From Apteryx mantelli (Eukaryota > Chordata > Aves > Apterygiformes > Apterygidae), in assembly GCF_036417845.1 (NCBI RefSeq), contig NC_089979.1:122917415-122981414 (forward strand): a stretch of DNA of 64,000 nt, read 5' to 3'. A program made the position numbers and the translations under genes. Below the pieces are notes generated by a model that saw nothing but the letters and a program-made list of their open reading frames with translations, searched no databases and was not told where the DNA came from. Shown in pieces: positions 38,501 to 48,873 of this stretch. Position 1 is the first letter of the stretch; each line of letters opens with the position of its first letter.

Positions 38501-39048
38501 TATCCATTTCTTGTTAGAGTGGAAATGTCTTTTGGTCAGTGGCTGAACGAGGTGGTTCTTGGTGACCATTACTTATTAAAACTCATAATTCTGTCTGTAT
38601 TTTGTAAGGAGATCTTTATTGTAGCTATAGTGGGAAAGACTGTCACTTCTCATAAAAATAATTCCAACATATTTTTGGCCCAACTATTTCCCCACTGAAG
38701 TCAATAACCTAATTCCTAGAAATGCATTCTATTAAGCAACTGGTACTTCTTTACATACCATAAATTACAAGATCTAAAAGTAAGCAACCCCTTAGGTTAG
38801 TTGCAGCTTTGGTATTTATTGGGATTGGAGTCAGATTCTTTGGAAACACTTTCTAGCACTGTTTAAAGACTTTCAATTTTCTGTTTTATGTAATTTAACC
38901 ACTTAGAAACTTTTGTTCAAAAATAACTCTGTGAGTATTCTTATAACATAAGTATAATGGGATGATTACATTACCACAGAAATTCTGGAATTTATATAAA
39001 TACGATGACAAATCTCCCTCTGTTTCATTCAGGCTGCTTGCATATACA

Positions 39049-39065
39049 CTCTCTCTCTCTCTCTC
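39049..39065 (+). repeat. (CT)n microsatellite
   Basis: Seventeen bases of alternating CT. Confidence 0.95.
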
Positions 39066-40823
39066 ATATATTGGTCTGTGCTACTCATGAACTGGTAGAT
39101 TTCTTCTTATTTTGGTACAATTACCAAAACTTCTGTTCTCCTTCCTGTAGGAATCCTTTAGATAAGGAAGCTGAAAGTCTGGGGGTATCCTGGCATGTAT
39201 CAAACTACAGGGGTACTCATACTCAAGAGGGGGTGCAGACCTTAATCTTCAGCTTTTTTGCCAGACTGTGGACCACAGTGTCCACAGCATGGGCAGAGGT
39301 CTACTTCTGCCAATTCTGCCCCAGGGCTGGGAACTTCTGGTGGCAGGGCAGAGCGAAGAGCCAGCTAGCAGGAGCGCCAAAAGCGGTGTTTCAGGTAAAC
39401 ATGAGCCAGAGGCTTTACCTGAATAATGTCAGCAGCAAAACAGAGCAAAGGTTTGCTTTCTGCTTCATTTGCAATCTGCTCCTCCCGCGCTTCACTGCTT
39501 CTTTGTAGCAGCAAAGGGTTCAGCGTATCTGTGCACCAGAAAGCTTTCCTAAATCAATAGTCTCCTGTTGCCACATAAATACCTAACTGGAGCAAAGATG
39601 TTTATTTTCAAAGTGGGAGATGTTGCTCCTGTGACAATGTTTTATTATAATGATTTTGATCCTGAACTTGCAATCTTTACACTGAGACAAGACTCCCCTT
39701 GATTTCAGTGCAAGCTTTGTCTGACTAAGGATTTCAGAATTAGTTCTTTGCTTTTTTTTTTATTGAAAAACAAGCCCGCACTTGACAAGGAAAAAGCAGT
39801 AAGTGGATCATGTCAGGGGAGACAAGCTCCTTGAAGAAATTTCTAGCAGGAAAAACACAGCTTTACAATTACAGGGCAGTAAGTTACAAGGTTAAAGTTT
39901 TAAGAATATTTCAGGAGAAAGACAACAATGCACTGTTGGAAATGTACCTTTTCCGTCAGGAAAGGCCCAATCAGCATACCCCTCAGGTACTTCTCAAGAC
40001 TGACACTACACAGATGAATACATGCTGAAGTACTGAAACCAAGAATAGGAACATACTTCCATGAAAATTTTAAATGTTCATATACTTGAATTAAGTCCAT
40101 TTTGACCTGAGGATTTTTGAGGGAAGACTGCGTATCAGTCTGGCCGTGCTTTCCGCCACCAAAAGGGCCACAGCTCCAAGGAGACCACAAGCTCGCCCAA
40201 GCGCTGCTCCATGGAGAACTACCAAAAAACCACACCTGGCACACATACACCATTCGTGGAGGAGAACCACACAGCACCCAAACCCTGCAGGCACGGGCAC
40301 CGCATAAAGCGCAGCAGCTAATAATAATTGTAGAGGCTAGAAACACTGTCCTGCTGCTCCCAGGGTGGGGGGGCGGCAGCAAACCCCCACAGCGCCACGC
40401 GGGGAGGCGAGCCGTACCGGCAGAGTGGGGCGGGCACAGGACGCTGGGGTGCTCGGCTCAGTGCAGGTGAAGTGGAGCTGGGGTGTCACATGGCACTTAC
40501 ACCCCCAGGGATGTGGGCAGGAAGGTCGGGGCCTCTGGAGAGCCTGGGGCAAAAGGCCACCAGGGCAAGGGGTGGTCTGGCATGGCCTGGGCCCAAGAGG
40601 GTGTTTGGATGGGTCTGGGGATTTGGTGGAGTTGTTTGTTGTGGTTTTTTTTAACCAAAAATTCCCACCAGGAGCACAGGGCTGTCAGCGTGGGTCAGGT
40701 TCGCAGCCACTTGCTGAGCACCAGGCTGCATTTTGGAGACCCGCTCAAGCAGGTGGGTGCCTCCAAAAGTTGGCTGTGGTTTGATCAAAATTTGGCAGCT
40801 GGTGCTGCAAGCAGGGATACAGT

Positions 40824-40837
40824 GGGGGGGGGGGGGG
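40824..40837 (+). repeat. G14 homopolymer
   Basis: Fourteen consecutive G residues in a G-rich neighbourhood. Confidence 0.95.
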
Positions 40838-42039
40838 ATTCCCCAGGAGGGTCACTGGATTAAAGAGCAGCAAGAATAGGGCAACCCCAGTGCCTAAAAG
40901 CAGGGAATAAGAGCCCAAATTAGAGTAACTCAGGTGCTTCAGGCTGGGACATTGCATTTCAAAGGCAGGCAGCAGTGATGGCAACACATTGGCTGGCCCT
41001 GTGGCCCCTGTGGCTCCCTGCCCAGGCAGGATCTGGTCTTCTGGCAGGATCCTGACCCTCAGTGGGGCAAGGTTTGCCCCTGGCTAGGCATCAGCACCAC
41101 TCGCTGAGCCCTCACCAAATACCGGTCTTCAGAAATTGAGGCACAGCCAGCATCACTCTATAAAAATTAGTTTTCAGAATGGCTCATTCTTACAGCAGGC
41201 TGCCAATATATTTTAATGGGATTGTGCAGCCCCCCTGCTCATGCTTTTTAAAAAGAGATAACACCAGGGTCGATATTTTTAATTAAACTCATTTCTTTAT
41301 AGGCGTGAACCAGAACCATCTTCTCCTTGTGAGCAAAATACGTATGTGTATAGGTGTGCACGTTGTGAAAAGAAGCTGGGAGGAGGTGGCTTTCCCTGGC
41401 ACGACTCCCAGGCCTTCTCGTCCCCATTGCAAGCGGGGGCCGCCAGGACGGCCTGTGCCCTCCCTGCCGCCCCCCCGCCCCCCCCAACCTAGTTCAAAAG
41501 ACCTTTTCACACTTTTTTTTTTTTAAACCTGCGACTACAACCCGAGCCATGAATATTTCAGACAACTGGGAAACTCGCTATAGCGCCGTTATTTTGCTAA
41601 TGCTGGGGCCTGCCGTTCCAGCAGCGCGGGGATGCTCCGCCGCCCGAGCCGGGATCCCTCGGGGATCCAGGGCAGGACCCCGCTGCGGCGCCTCGCTCCA
41701 ACGAGATTTTTTTGAGGCACTTCCCAAGTTACAGGCTGGCAGATGTGCTCCCCCCCGGCCCGCTCGGGTGTTACACAGGGATGCCCCCACCTTCACGACA
41801 GACGGGAGAGCGGTGAGGACGTAGCAGGAGCCGCCGAGATTAGGGGAGCCGGCGGGACACGGGCCGAAGGGCGCCCCCGGCGCAGCCCGGTTCCGCGGGG
41901 GGCCCGCAGTTATCCCAGGGAGGGGGGAAGAGCGCGGCGCGGCCCCGCCCGCCAGCGCGCCCCTTCCCGCGCCGCCCGCTGCAGCGCGGCCCTGCCCGGG
42001 GCGCCTCGGGCGGCGCCTTCGCCGCCGGGGACGGGGGGG

Positions 42040-42124
42040 GCGTTCTAGAACGCGGCGGGGGGCGTTTCCGACCGCCGGCGCTCCAGAACGCGGGGCGTTT
42101 CCGAGTCCCGGCGTTCTAGAACGC
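42040..42124. promoter_or_regulatory. three tandem heat-shock-element-like palindromes
   Basis: The 14-bp perfect palindrome GCGTTCTAGAACGC occurs at 42040-42053 and again at 42111-42124. A variant with CTCCAGAA in the core lies at 42079-42092. Between them GGGGCGTTTCCGA occurs twice (near 42057 and 42093), so the block is a diverged tandem repeat of about 32-39 bp. TTCTAGAA is the best tail-to-tail core of HSF1/HSF2/HSF4 sites (nTTCnnGAAn). A third contiguous unit is lacking, so each site is a two-unit element. They lie about 165-250 bp upstream of the TATA box. Confidence 0.7.
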
Positions 42125-42135
42125 GGCGCACCCCT

Positions 42136-42157
42136 CGCCGCCGCCGCCGCCGCCGCC
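42136..42157 (+). repeat. (CCG)n triplet repeat
   Basis: About seven CCG/GCC triplets between the third palindrome and the TATA box. It is part of the CpG island. Confidence 0.9.
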
Positions 42158-42216
42158 CGGCGGGACCCGCCCGGCTCCGCTCCGCAGTGTCGGGGGCTGC
42201 CCCGTCACCTGATCGC

Positions 42217-42230
42217 CGCGCGCGCGCGCG
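42217..42230 (+). repeat. (CG)7 tract, Z-DNA-type
   Basis: Fourteen bases of perfectly alternating CG, about 60 bp upstream of the TATA box. Alternating CG is the classic Z-DNA-forming sequence and is often found near promoters. Confidence 0.85.
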
Positions 42231-42270
42231 CCGCCGCCGCCCCCCCGCTTCCCCCCCCGCGAGCGCGCGC

Positions 42271-42294
42271 GGGGGCGGGGGTGCCCGGTATATA
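42271..42294 (+). promoter_or_regulatory. GC box plus TATA box core promoter
   Basis: GGGGGCGGGG at 42271-42280 (SP1/KLF type) is followed 8 bp later by TATATA at 42289-42294. In otherwise almost pure GC sequence a TATATA word is conspicuous. It predicts a start site near 42318-42326, and the + strand direction agrees with the splice donor downstream. A TATA box inside a CpG island suggests an inducible rather than a pure housekeeping promoter. Confidence 0.65.
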
Positions 42295-42319
42295 CGGCCC
42301 CGCCGCCCCCGCCCCTGCC

Positions 42320-42420
42320 TGCCTCCTGCAGCAGGGGAGGCTGCGAGGCGCCGCCGCCGCCGCAGCCGCCGCCGCGCCGGCCCCCGGCAGGTGGGCGAGC
42401 CGCGCCGGGGCTGCCACGGG
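42320..42420 (+). other. putative noncoding first exon
   Basis: This is the stretch from the predicted start (about 30 bp after the TATA box) to the splice donor at 42421. It is GC-rich with (GCC)n runs and has no ATG before the donor, so it would be 5' untranslated. The gene is not identified. Because no convincing coding exon follows closely, intron 1 would be long, either to the small candidate exons at 44.5 or 57.0 kb or beyond the window. The start position is estimated from TATA spacing; the end is set by the donor. Confidence 0.5.
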
Positions 42421-42426
42421 GTGAGT
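42421..42426 (+). other. strong 5' splice donor (GTGAGT)
   Basis: CACGGG is followed by GTGAGTGCG, an almost ideal vertebrate donor, about 100 bp after the predicted start site. Chance GTGAGT words do occur in GC-rich DNA, but the position fits a first exon well. Confidence 0.55.
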
Positions 42427-42602
42427 GCGCGGGCGGCGGGCGCGGGGCTCCGGCCGCCCCCCCACCCTTCGCCGGGTGGGGGCCTGGGGGAAGGCGGCGG
42501 GGAGCGGCGCCGTCGCGGGAAGGGGCGCGCCGGGGCGCGCCGCTGCTCGCGGGGGCGGGCGGCGGCGCGGGGCGAGCCCGGGCCCTACCTGTTGCGGAGC
42601 CC

Positions 42603-42612
42603 GGGGGGGGGG
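42603..42612 (+). repeat. G10 run in CpG island
   Basis: Ten consecutive G residues just downstream of the putative first exon, with more G4 or longer runs around it. The + strand transcript could form G-quadruplexes here. Confidence 0.9.
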
Positions 42613-43050
42613 TCGGGCAGCCCCGTCCCGGGGCCGCGGTGCGGGAGCGCAGGCCGAAGCAGCGGGCGGGGGGCGGCGGGGCAGGGCAGCGCGGGGGGGC
42701 TAAAGTTGAGGGCGGCAGCGGCCCGGGCGGTGTCGGGGGGGCCCGGCCCTGCGGCGGCCGCGCCGCTGCTGCCCGCGGGGGCTTGGGGCTCGCCCGCCGG
42801 GGGGGCCGCCGCTGCGGGGCTTCCGGAGGCGCCCGGAGCCGCGGGGCCGGGCGCGCTGGCGGGGCCGAGGCCGGGGCGGGGGGAGCCAGCCTGCGCCGTG
42901 TGGCACCTGCATTATGTCGGTTCGTGGCCAGAGCCTCCGCCTTGGGCTCTGCGTGGAAAGTTGCTAGAACTCCCCAAATGGGAAGTTATTTTACAAAGCG
43001 CAGCGCCGAAAGGCCGGGCGCCGGTGCTGCCGCCGATTTAAAAGGCTGCT

Positions 43051-46000
43051 CGTATGGAAGCTCTCTTCAAAACCTGCCCCTCTTGCACCATTGCGCAGAG
43101 GTTCCTTATAGCACATAAGCATTGTCATAGTAAAAGTCTGTGGCCTTAATTCAGCCTGCTGATAGTCGTGGAGTTGTATGTAATAGGTGCCAGGTTAGCT
43201 CTCCAAGCTGTGTGCAGTATTTTAAAATATACACAGTGAAGGGTGGAAAAGACTCCCCTTCCTACAAGCAGTTGCAGAAGAAATGTTTTTCTAAGACTTG
43301 CGTTGTGTTTGCTTTTTAAAACAAAGTTCTGCCAGCATCAGATGCTAGCCGCTATTTACCTGACCAGGTATCCAGCAAAAGCCGGCTTCAGGTTTTTTCA
43401 TTTGCATTTTTGACCGGTTGTCAGTCTGTCTGGAGAAGAAGCCTCTCTGCAGGAGTACACCGTTGCAGGAGTTGTGGCGTTTCGGTGTGGCTGTGCCTGA
43501 GTTCTGCTTACGTGCCCGGGAACCGCTGCACGGGAATGTTCCAGAAGGGAACCCGTTCTCGCAGCAGTACAGGCGCTGTCTTGTCTGTAGCAGTGCTCCA
43601 GAGCACCCACCTCTCGCTAGCGACCGCACAAGTGGAATAAGCAATCGGGTTTTGACACTGATACAGCAAATCTCATTTTAACCCAGAAGGAGATAATATA
43701 AAGCTTCTGCGCTAAGTGTCTGTGATGCAGAGGAATTGCAAGGAGAGCTTGGCTTTCCTCGTGCAATCGTTGTACCAAACTGTAATTGTAGCTCTGTGCA
43801 ATCATTTATGTTTAACAGGGAACCGCTAGAAAATATTTTTGCTCTGCTGCTTCTACTGAAGTGGTTTTGTGAAATCCAGGTTGCTACAACCTGAAGGAAG
43901 CTAAAAATGGCAATATTTGTTAATCCTTCTTTTTAACAAACCCTTTCTTCCTGTGATGTGCCAGTAGCTCCCTTTGTAAAATAGATGTTTAAAGACTTTG
44001 TGCAGCAGGATGGAGTCTTTTGCTTTCTAACAAACCAGGCAGATAGCACAAAATCAGCCGAGACGGGGCAGTCTACTCACAGTGACAAGAGGAAGAAGAG
44101 TGCTTGAAGAGACCTTGATTTCAAGCATCACCTTGCATGTCCTACCATTTGTCCTACCCAAGCAAAATTATTACCTCTTGAAGGTGTGAAATACATGGAT
44201 TTCAAAAAGCCTTTCTTGTTTTTCTGGGCCTTACCAGGAGGGAAACGGCTACTCGTGAGCAGACACTTTAGGCGTTTCTCAAATGTTCTTCCATTGTAAC
44301 CGTAACTTCAAGAGGTTAAAGTACCTAGAACACTTCTCCTGTCTAGTAGCTGCACCTTGCATAACGTGCTTAGAATAAGCATGTCGTTGGCAAAACCATA
44401 GGTAGCGCTGGGGAAGGGCAACTTTTGCGGTTGAAACTCACAAAGCCAGCAAATAACATCTCCACCAATACCTGGGTCTTGCAGGTCTTCAGCGTGGCTG
44501 ACACGGCTACAGCTTCCTGTCTGCGGCTCAGCGCAATGTGTAAGTATGAGAGGTGTTTCTCCCGTTTTTGTGTGGCTTGCGGTAGACTATCCTTTTCTGA
44601 CTCCTTCCCCCTCCCCCCGCCTCTTTATTCTAAATGGGGTGTTTGCGACAAACTGGGAAGTAGCATATTGCAGATGTTTTTGGTGGAGAGGCATTATGGG
44701 TAATATCTGACAGTCTCCACCTTTGCTTGCATGAAGGGGTCTGGTTTTGCATGCCAAAAACACATCACCAGCAAAGAATTTGCCTGTGTTTCCAGTCCTC
44801 ACCTCACTGTCACCTACTTATTATGAAAGAATGGGATATAATTCTCTTAATTTGTGGCAACATTATGGCCTTTCTTGATTCATTGACGTATCTGAAGGTA
44901 GGTACCCCAAGGACTTCATTAATACCACTAAGCGCTCAATGAATAGATGAAAACCACAAAGCAAAACTAAGGTATGGTAATATGTGACTTGGCTTTCATG
45001 TGAAAATAGTGCTTTTATCTGATAAGAATACTCTCTGAACTGTCTTATCGGTGTGAAACATCTGCCTATTAAATCCCTGTTCAGAAGGGGAGAGTTGGCC
45101 ACACTGCCATACGGGTTAAGTAATGGTCGATTAATAGGATTCTGTTAAATACATGCCTTGGAGTATTAGTGTAAGGAATAACTGTTCTTAATATGCCTGT
45201 ATTTTGACTTCAGAGTAAGTCCATGTTTCTGGGAGCTCTTCATACTGCATAGATGCATCACTGTTATCTGGAGATGCTAAGTAGGTCTTAAAAAGATCTT
45301 AACATCATTTTTTTTTTCCCATCCACAGCATCAGTTTTAGAAATGAGAAGGGAGGGGGGTTGGAAATTAGGCCCTCCTGAGAAAACCATGTCCTACCTGA
45401 TTACTTTCCCTTTAATACATCAGACTAAATGACACTCCATTTTGACTTGTGTTAACATTATGTTGTTGGCTAGTGTTAGGCTTGCATTCTTAAGAGACAG
45501 GTGAGGATTACAAATTTCTTTTTAACTCAACTGAGTGCATATAGCAAGTCCTAGAAGGAGAACATGATATTACATTTTCTGTTTTCAAAACAATTTTTAC
45601 GTATTTTCTATAGTTCAACAGTGCATCTTCAGTATTTTTCATAATGTATATATACTTGGTATTTTATATTAAGGTAAGACTGCCTAAAATCATTCATACA
45701 AATAATGATTAAGTAAATGTGATGCAAATTCTTACATGAGAAACTTGATATTTCCCCTTGTTAGGAATTAGGTGGTTAAATCCATGTATTTATTGCAAAT
45801 TCTATAACTTGGGTTTCATAAATAAGTGTGAAGTTTTCTAACAAATATTATACATTTGTATGTCCGTGTATATGCATGGTGCAGGGAGAGAAAGCAATAA
45901 CCTTTCTTCATCTTATTTCAACTGTTATGTTCACCTTATATGCAGATAGAACAAGGTTGATGCAGGCTGTGTTTTAAAAAGGTAGGGGAAAAGATCCTTG

Positions 46001-46249
46001 TTCTCAAAATATTTTTAGGAAACGTAATTAACCAGTATAGGCTTGCTGGGAGGAGGGGAGGGGGAAGAGGGGCTTTGGAGATGGGTTGTTTTTGTTTCTT
46101 CTGGTGTTCTTTCATTTGTTAAGAATTGGTTTCCCAGTTTGGGAATCAGCAAGGGAAGGAGAGGTGGGAGATGTTATTACAGGAAAAAGATCAGTGCTGT
46201 TCTCTTCCTTCATTGTTTCATCCTTGAGTTTTTCCTTCTCGAGTCCGAC
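43051..46249 (+). other. probable intronic sequence
   Basis: If the promoter reads rightwards this is intron 1. It is AT-leaning, with no recognised interspersed repeat. A candidate exon at 44485-44539 is listed separately. Open frames are short and overlap on both strands. Confidence 0.45.
44485..44539 (+). other. candidate 55-bp exon
   Basis: An acceptor with a modest pyrimidine tract (TGGGTCTTGCAG ending at 44484) is followed 55 bp later by an ideal donor (GTAAGTATG from 44540). The interval is less AT-rich than its flanks and carries an ATG four bases before the donor. It could be an untranslated or alternative exon of the gene starting at 42.3 kb. Evidence is splice-site quality only; no peptide could be recognised. 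Confidence 0.25.
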
Positions 46250-46620
46250 CTGCCGAAAAGGTACCTCGGGAGGGGAGGAGAAGAGGAGGGCATATTTGGG
46301 GGACGCCCCCGCGCTGTGGCGGGGCCGTTCAACGGGAAAGCGGCGGCGGAGCCCGCCGGTGCCCGGGGCGGCGCCGTGACGGCGGGCCGCCGGCTGGGTG
46401 GGGCGCGGCGCGGCGCTCCGCTCGCGGCGAGCCCTTTGTCCGGGAAGCGCCTGGAGCGCGGTGGTCGCCCGGCAGCCGGCGGCCCGCCGCACCTTTCGAA
46501 CGGCGCGAAGACGGAGTTAGTGAATGCATCTTCCGGTTGCCACGCAGTGTGCTTGGGGGGGGGGGGGGGTGCGTTACCGGAGCCACGACTCTTGCCGCTT
46601 TGGTTCGTATCGCAGCATGA
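46250..46620. promoter_or_regulatory. second small CpG-rich island
   Basis: CpG-dense sequence begins abruptly near 46.26 kb and ends near 46.60 kb with a G15 run inside AT-leaning flanks. No TATA box or first-rate donor was seen. It may be an alternative promoter, an intronic enhancer-like CpG island or an antisense start. The open frames of 85-199 codons through it, on both strands, are Gly/Ala/Arg/Pro-rich and explained by composition. Confidence 0.6.
46555..46569 (+). repeat. G15 homopolymer
   Basis: Fifteen consecutive G residues at the right edge of the small CpG island. Confidence 0.95.
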
Positions 46621-48857
46621 CGGCTTGGAGCTGGATTTGTAAAATAATTCCTGTTTAAATCATTGCTGAAGCCTTGAGCAAAAGAAAAGCCCCGTGTGCA
46701 GCTCTTAAACTGCTTTGCCTGATTATTTTTAAGGTTTCTTTTCCTTGCAAGTGTAATGAATTAACTTCCTGAGAGTTTCACATGGCAGCTGGAGAATACA
46801 AATCTTCCTGTTCCTAAGCTGCATTTTAAGTCTCCTGTATTATTGAATGGATGGAATTACTAGATAATTACAGAAAACCTACTGCATTATCTAAGTTAAA
46901 TGTGGGCATTGTTTAAAACGTTAGTTTAATGAGATAAAGCATTATTAAAAGCTCCTGGTGGGAAAAATATATTTGTACTTTTTTTTAATGCTGAAAATGC
47001 TACATGATCATTAAAGAACTTGTAGCATTTCACAAATGGGATACCTGCAAGATACTGTTAATTTTTAAAGCTCTAGCATGTAAAAGCAAGTCTAATAATC
47101 CCAGATGTGTAAGCAACTATTCATGTTTTGCCAAGTTTGAAACGTTTTAGTATAAAATGTATAGCTCGTGCAAGACTCTAGCAAGCCTGAGTATATTGAA
47201 AATTGTGTTGTGCAGGAATCTGCTGCAATAGTGAATTTGGGGGGGAATTACATATGATTGTGAGGTGTCTAAGAAATAATAAAACTAATATTTGTGCTGG
47301 TTTGCTAGTCCATTAAACATTTTTAAACGCCTCAATCCCTTTTAAAGGAAGTAATTAAGCAAGTGTTAAATTGTAAATGAATGCTAGATGACAGTATCGC
47401 CACTGAAATGCAGAATTCTCTATGGTTTATACTTTCTGTGGAGACTAATAGAATTTAATTTGCATGTGTCGAAAAGAAAATGGTGGCTTCTCGTCATCGC
47501 TCAGTGAAGACTGAATAGAAAACTGATGTGAAGTCTTAACACTAAGACACTATTTTGCAAAGAATAATGTGTATACTGAAGTATCATCATAAAACTAGAC
47601 AACTTTTAAAATGAGCAGTAAATATTTTGAGGTGCAGTTCTTCTGTGCTTAGTATCAGAGTGTTATAATGGGTATCTGCATTAATAGTACACACTCAGGC
47701 TTATGTGTTGTATTATAGATAAAATTAAAATAGGGACTAGGCTAAAGAGGGAAACATTAAGTGCTATCCAGGAATTGATTTTTTTTTTTCTTTTTTTCCT
47801 TAAGCTTATCTAAGATAATCAATGGTAAGATGAAAAAGTGTAGATGGTAAAATGGTACATATTTATCATCTGTGCAGTATTGATCTAGATGAAAAGGAAA
47901 CAAGTAAAAATCAGCATTTTAAATAGAACTTAAAAATGAATCTCTAAGACTTTGAAACCTGTAATCAGTGTAAATTGGAAGGGAGGAGAAGGAAGAGATT
48001 GGGGTCTCCATTGTAGGAGCACAGCACATGCTCTACTTCAGCTCTATATTTAAGGAGTTAAGTATTGTGATGGAAAAGATGAAGTGACCATCTAAACTTA
48101 CTGGATTTCAAATCAACTAGTGGCACTTGTGAATTATACAGAGTATTTCTGAAAAATCAGTGTGGTGCATCTGTGCTTTGTCTGAGTAGCAGACCTGTTT
48201 GCAGAGCTGTTTGTCACACTGTCATTTTTATTATAATAGAGCTTATATGGAAATATTTCTGCAGTGCATCTAAAGGAAAGACAAATGGCAGTGTTTATGG
48301 AAGGTGGCAGATTATACTGCAATGTGCATTAGGGAGGAGGGGGTTGTTACCCCCCAGCCTCCTTAAAAGAAGGGATTTACATTATTTTGTTCAAATGTGG
48401 TGCATGTTATATTGGACTAAGGTAAAGATTAACGCAACCGATCCTTAACTTGGTTAAGGACTGTAGGTCCTGCCCCAAGGTAAATAAAGAATACGGTTTT
48501 GTTTGCCCAAACAGCTTCCTCCTGCAGTCTTACTGTGTAGAAAAGAGTTGGGAGTCTGTTCTCTTGTAATTGCTTGTCTTGCATATAAATGAATTAAAAC
48601 TAGATGTTTTTTGAAGAAGTTTGGCTTTTCTAACAAAACAAAAGATTTGGGGGGGGGTGGAATTTTTCTTCTTTTACTTCAGTTGAAGGGCCTGGTTCCA
48701 TTTTAATATGTCTGTATTTAAAGAGCACAAACATCAATTTCAAAATAAATAAATGGTGACCTATTTAAGTAATGTAAAGCAGCAATTGCTCCTGTAGAGT
48801 TATGCTGTTCAACTTTAGTAGGGAATGTGGCCCATTATAATTCAGCAATATGCTGTT
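46621..48857. other. AT-rich probable intron
   Basis: Nothing protein-coding or repetitive was recognised. Homopolymer T and G runs occur at 47779-47788 and 48649-48657. Confidence 0.45.
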
Positions 48858-48873
48858 AACTTTCATGAAAGTT
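48858..48873. promoter_or_regulatory. 16-bp perfect palindrome AACTTTCATGAAAGTT
   Basis: The sequence is identical to its reverse complement over 16 bp. Its core TTCATGAA also has the nTTCnnGAAn layout of a two-unit heat shock element. It lies at the right end of a conserved-looking 100-bp segment (48780-48900) with CAATTG and TAATTATTTTC words. Confidence 0.5.

Larger units (their letters stand above)
33843..41519. other. noncoding upstream region
   Basis: About 7.7 kb without a supportable gene. Simple repeats lie at 35525-35554 and 39049-39065. From 40.3 to 41.1 kb composition becomes G-rich and overlapping frames appear on both strands, including one of 160 codons; none has a recognisable domain. 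A G14 run is at 40824. The 39005-39508 open frame (167 codons) is also unsupported. Confidence 0.5.
41520..43050. promoter_or_regulatory. CpG island with putative promoter
   Basis: From about 41.52 kb CpG density rises sharply; from about 41.9 to 42.9 kb the sequence is extremely GC-rich and packed with CG dinucleotides, then it falls back to AT-leaning sequence after 43.05 kb. It contains heat-shock-like palindromes, GC boxes, a (CG)n tract, a TATA box and a good splice donor, all consistent with rightward transcription. The long open frames here (up to 284 codons) are Arg/Gly/Ala/Pro-rich in every frame and follow from composition. The edge block at 41.54-41.61 kb holds a CGCTATAGCG palindrome (41576-41585). 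Confidence 0.85.

Noticed and set aside
39005-39508. 167-codon plus-strand frame
   Set aside because: It starts in a (CT)n tract, has no domain and uneven composition. It may include a decayed repeat, but no family could be named.
42187-43041. 284-codon open frame in the CpG island
   Set aside because: All frames on both strands are open for long distances because GC-rich DNA lacks stops. The peptide is Arg/Gly/Ala/Pro-rich with no domain, and it runs through the predicted splice donor.
46043-46642. 199-codon open frame across the second GC island
   Set aside because: The first half is AT-leaning and the second GC-rich with no domain, and it reads through a G15 run. The opposite strand is equally open. 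Composition explains it.
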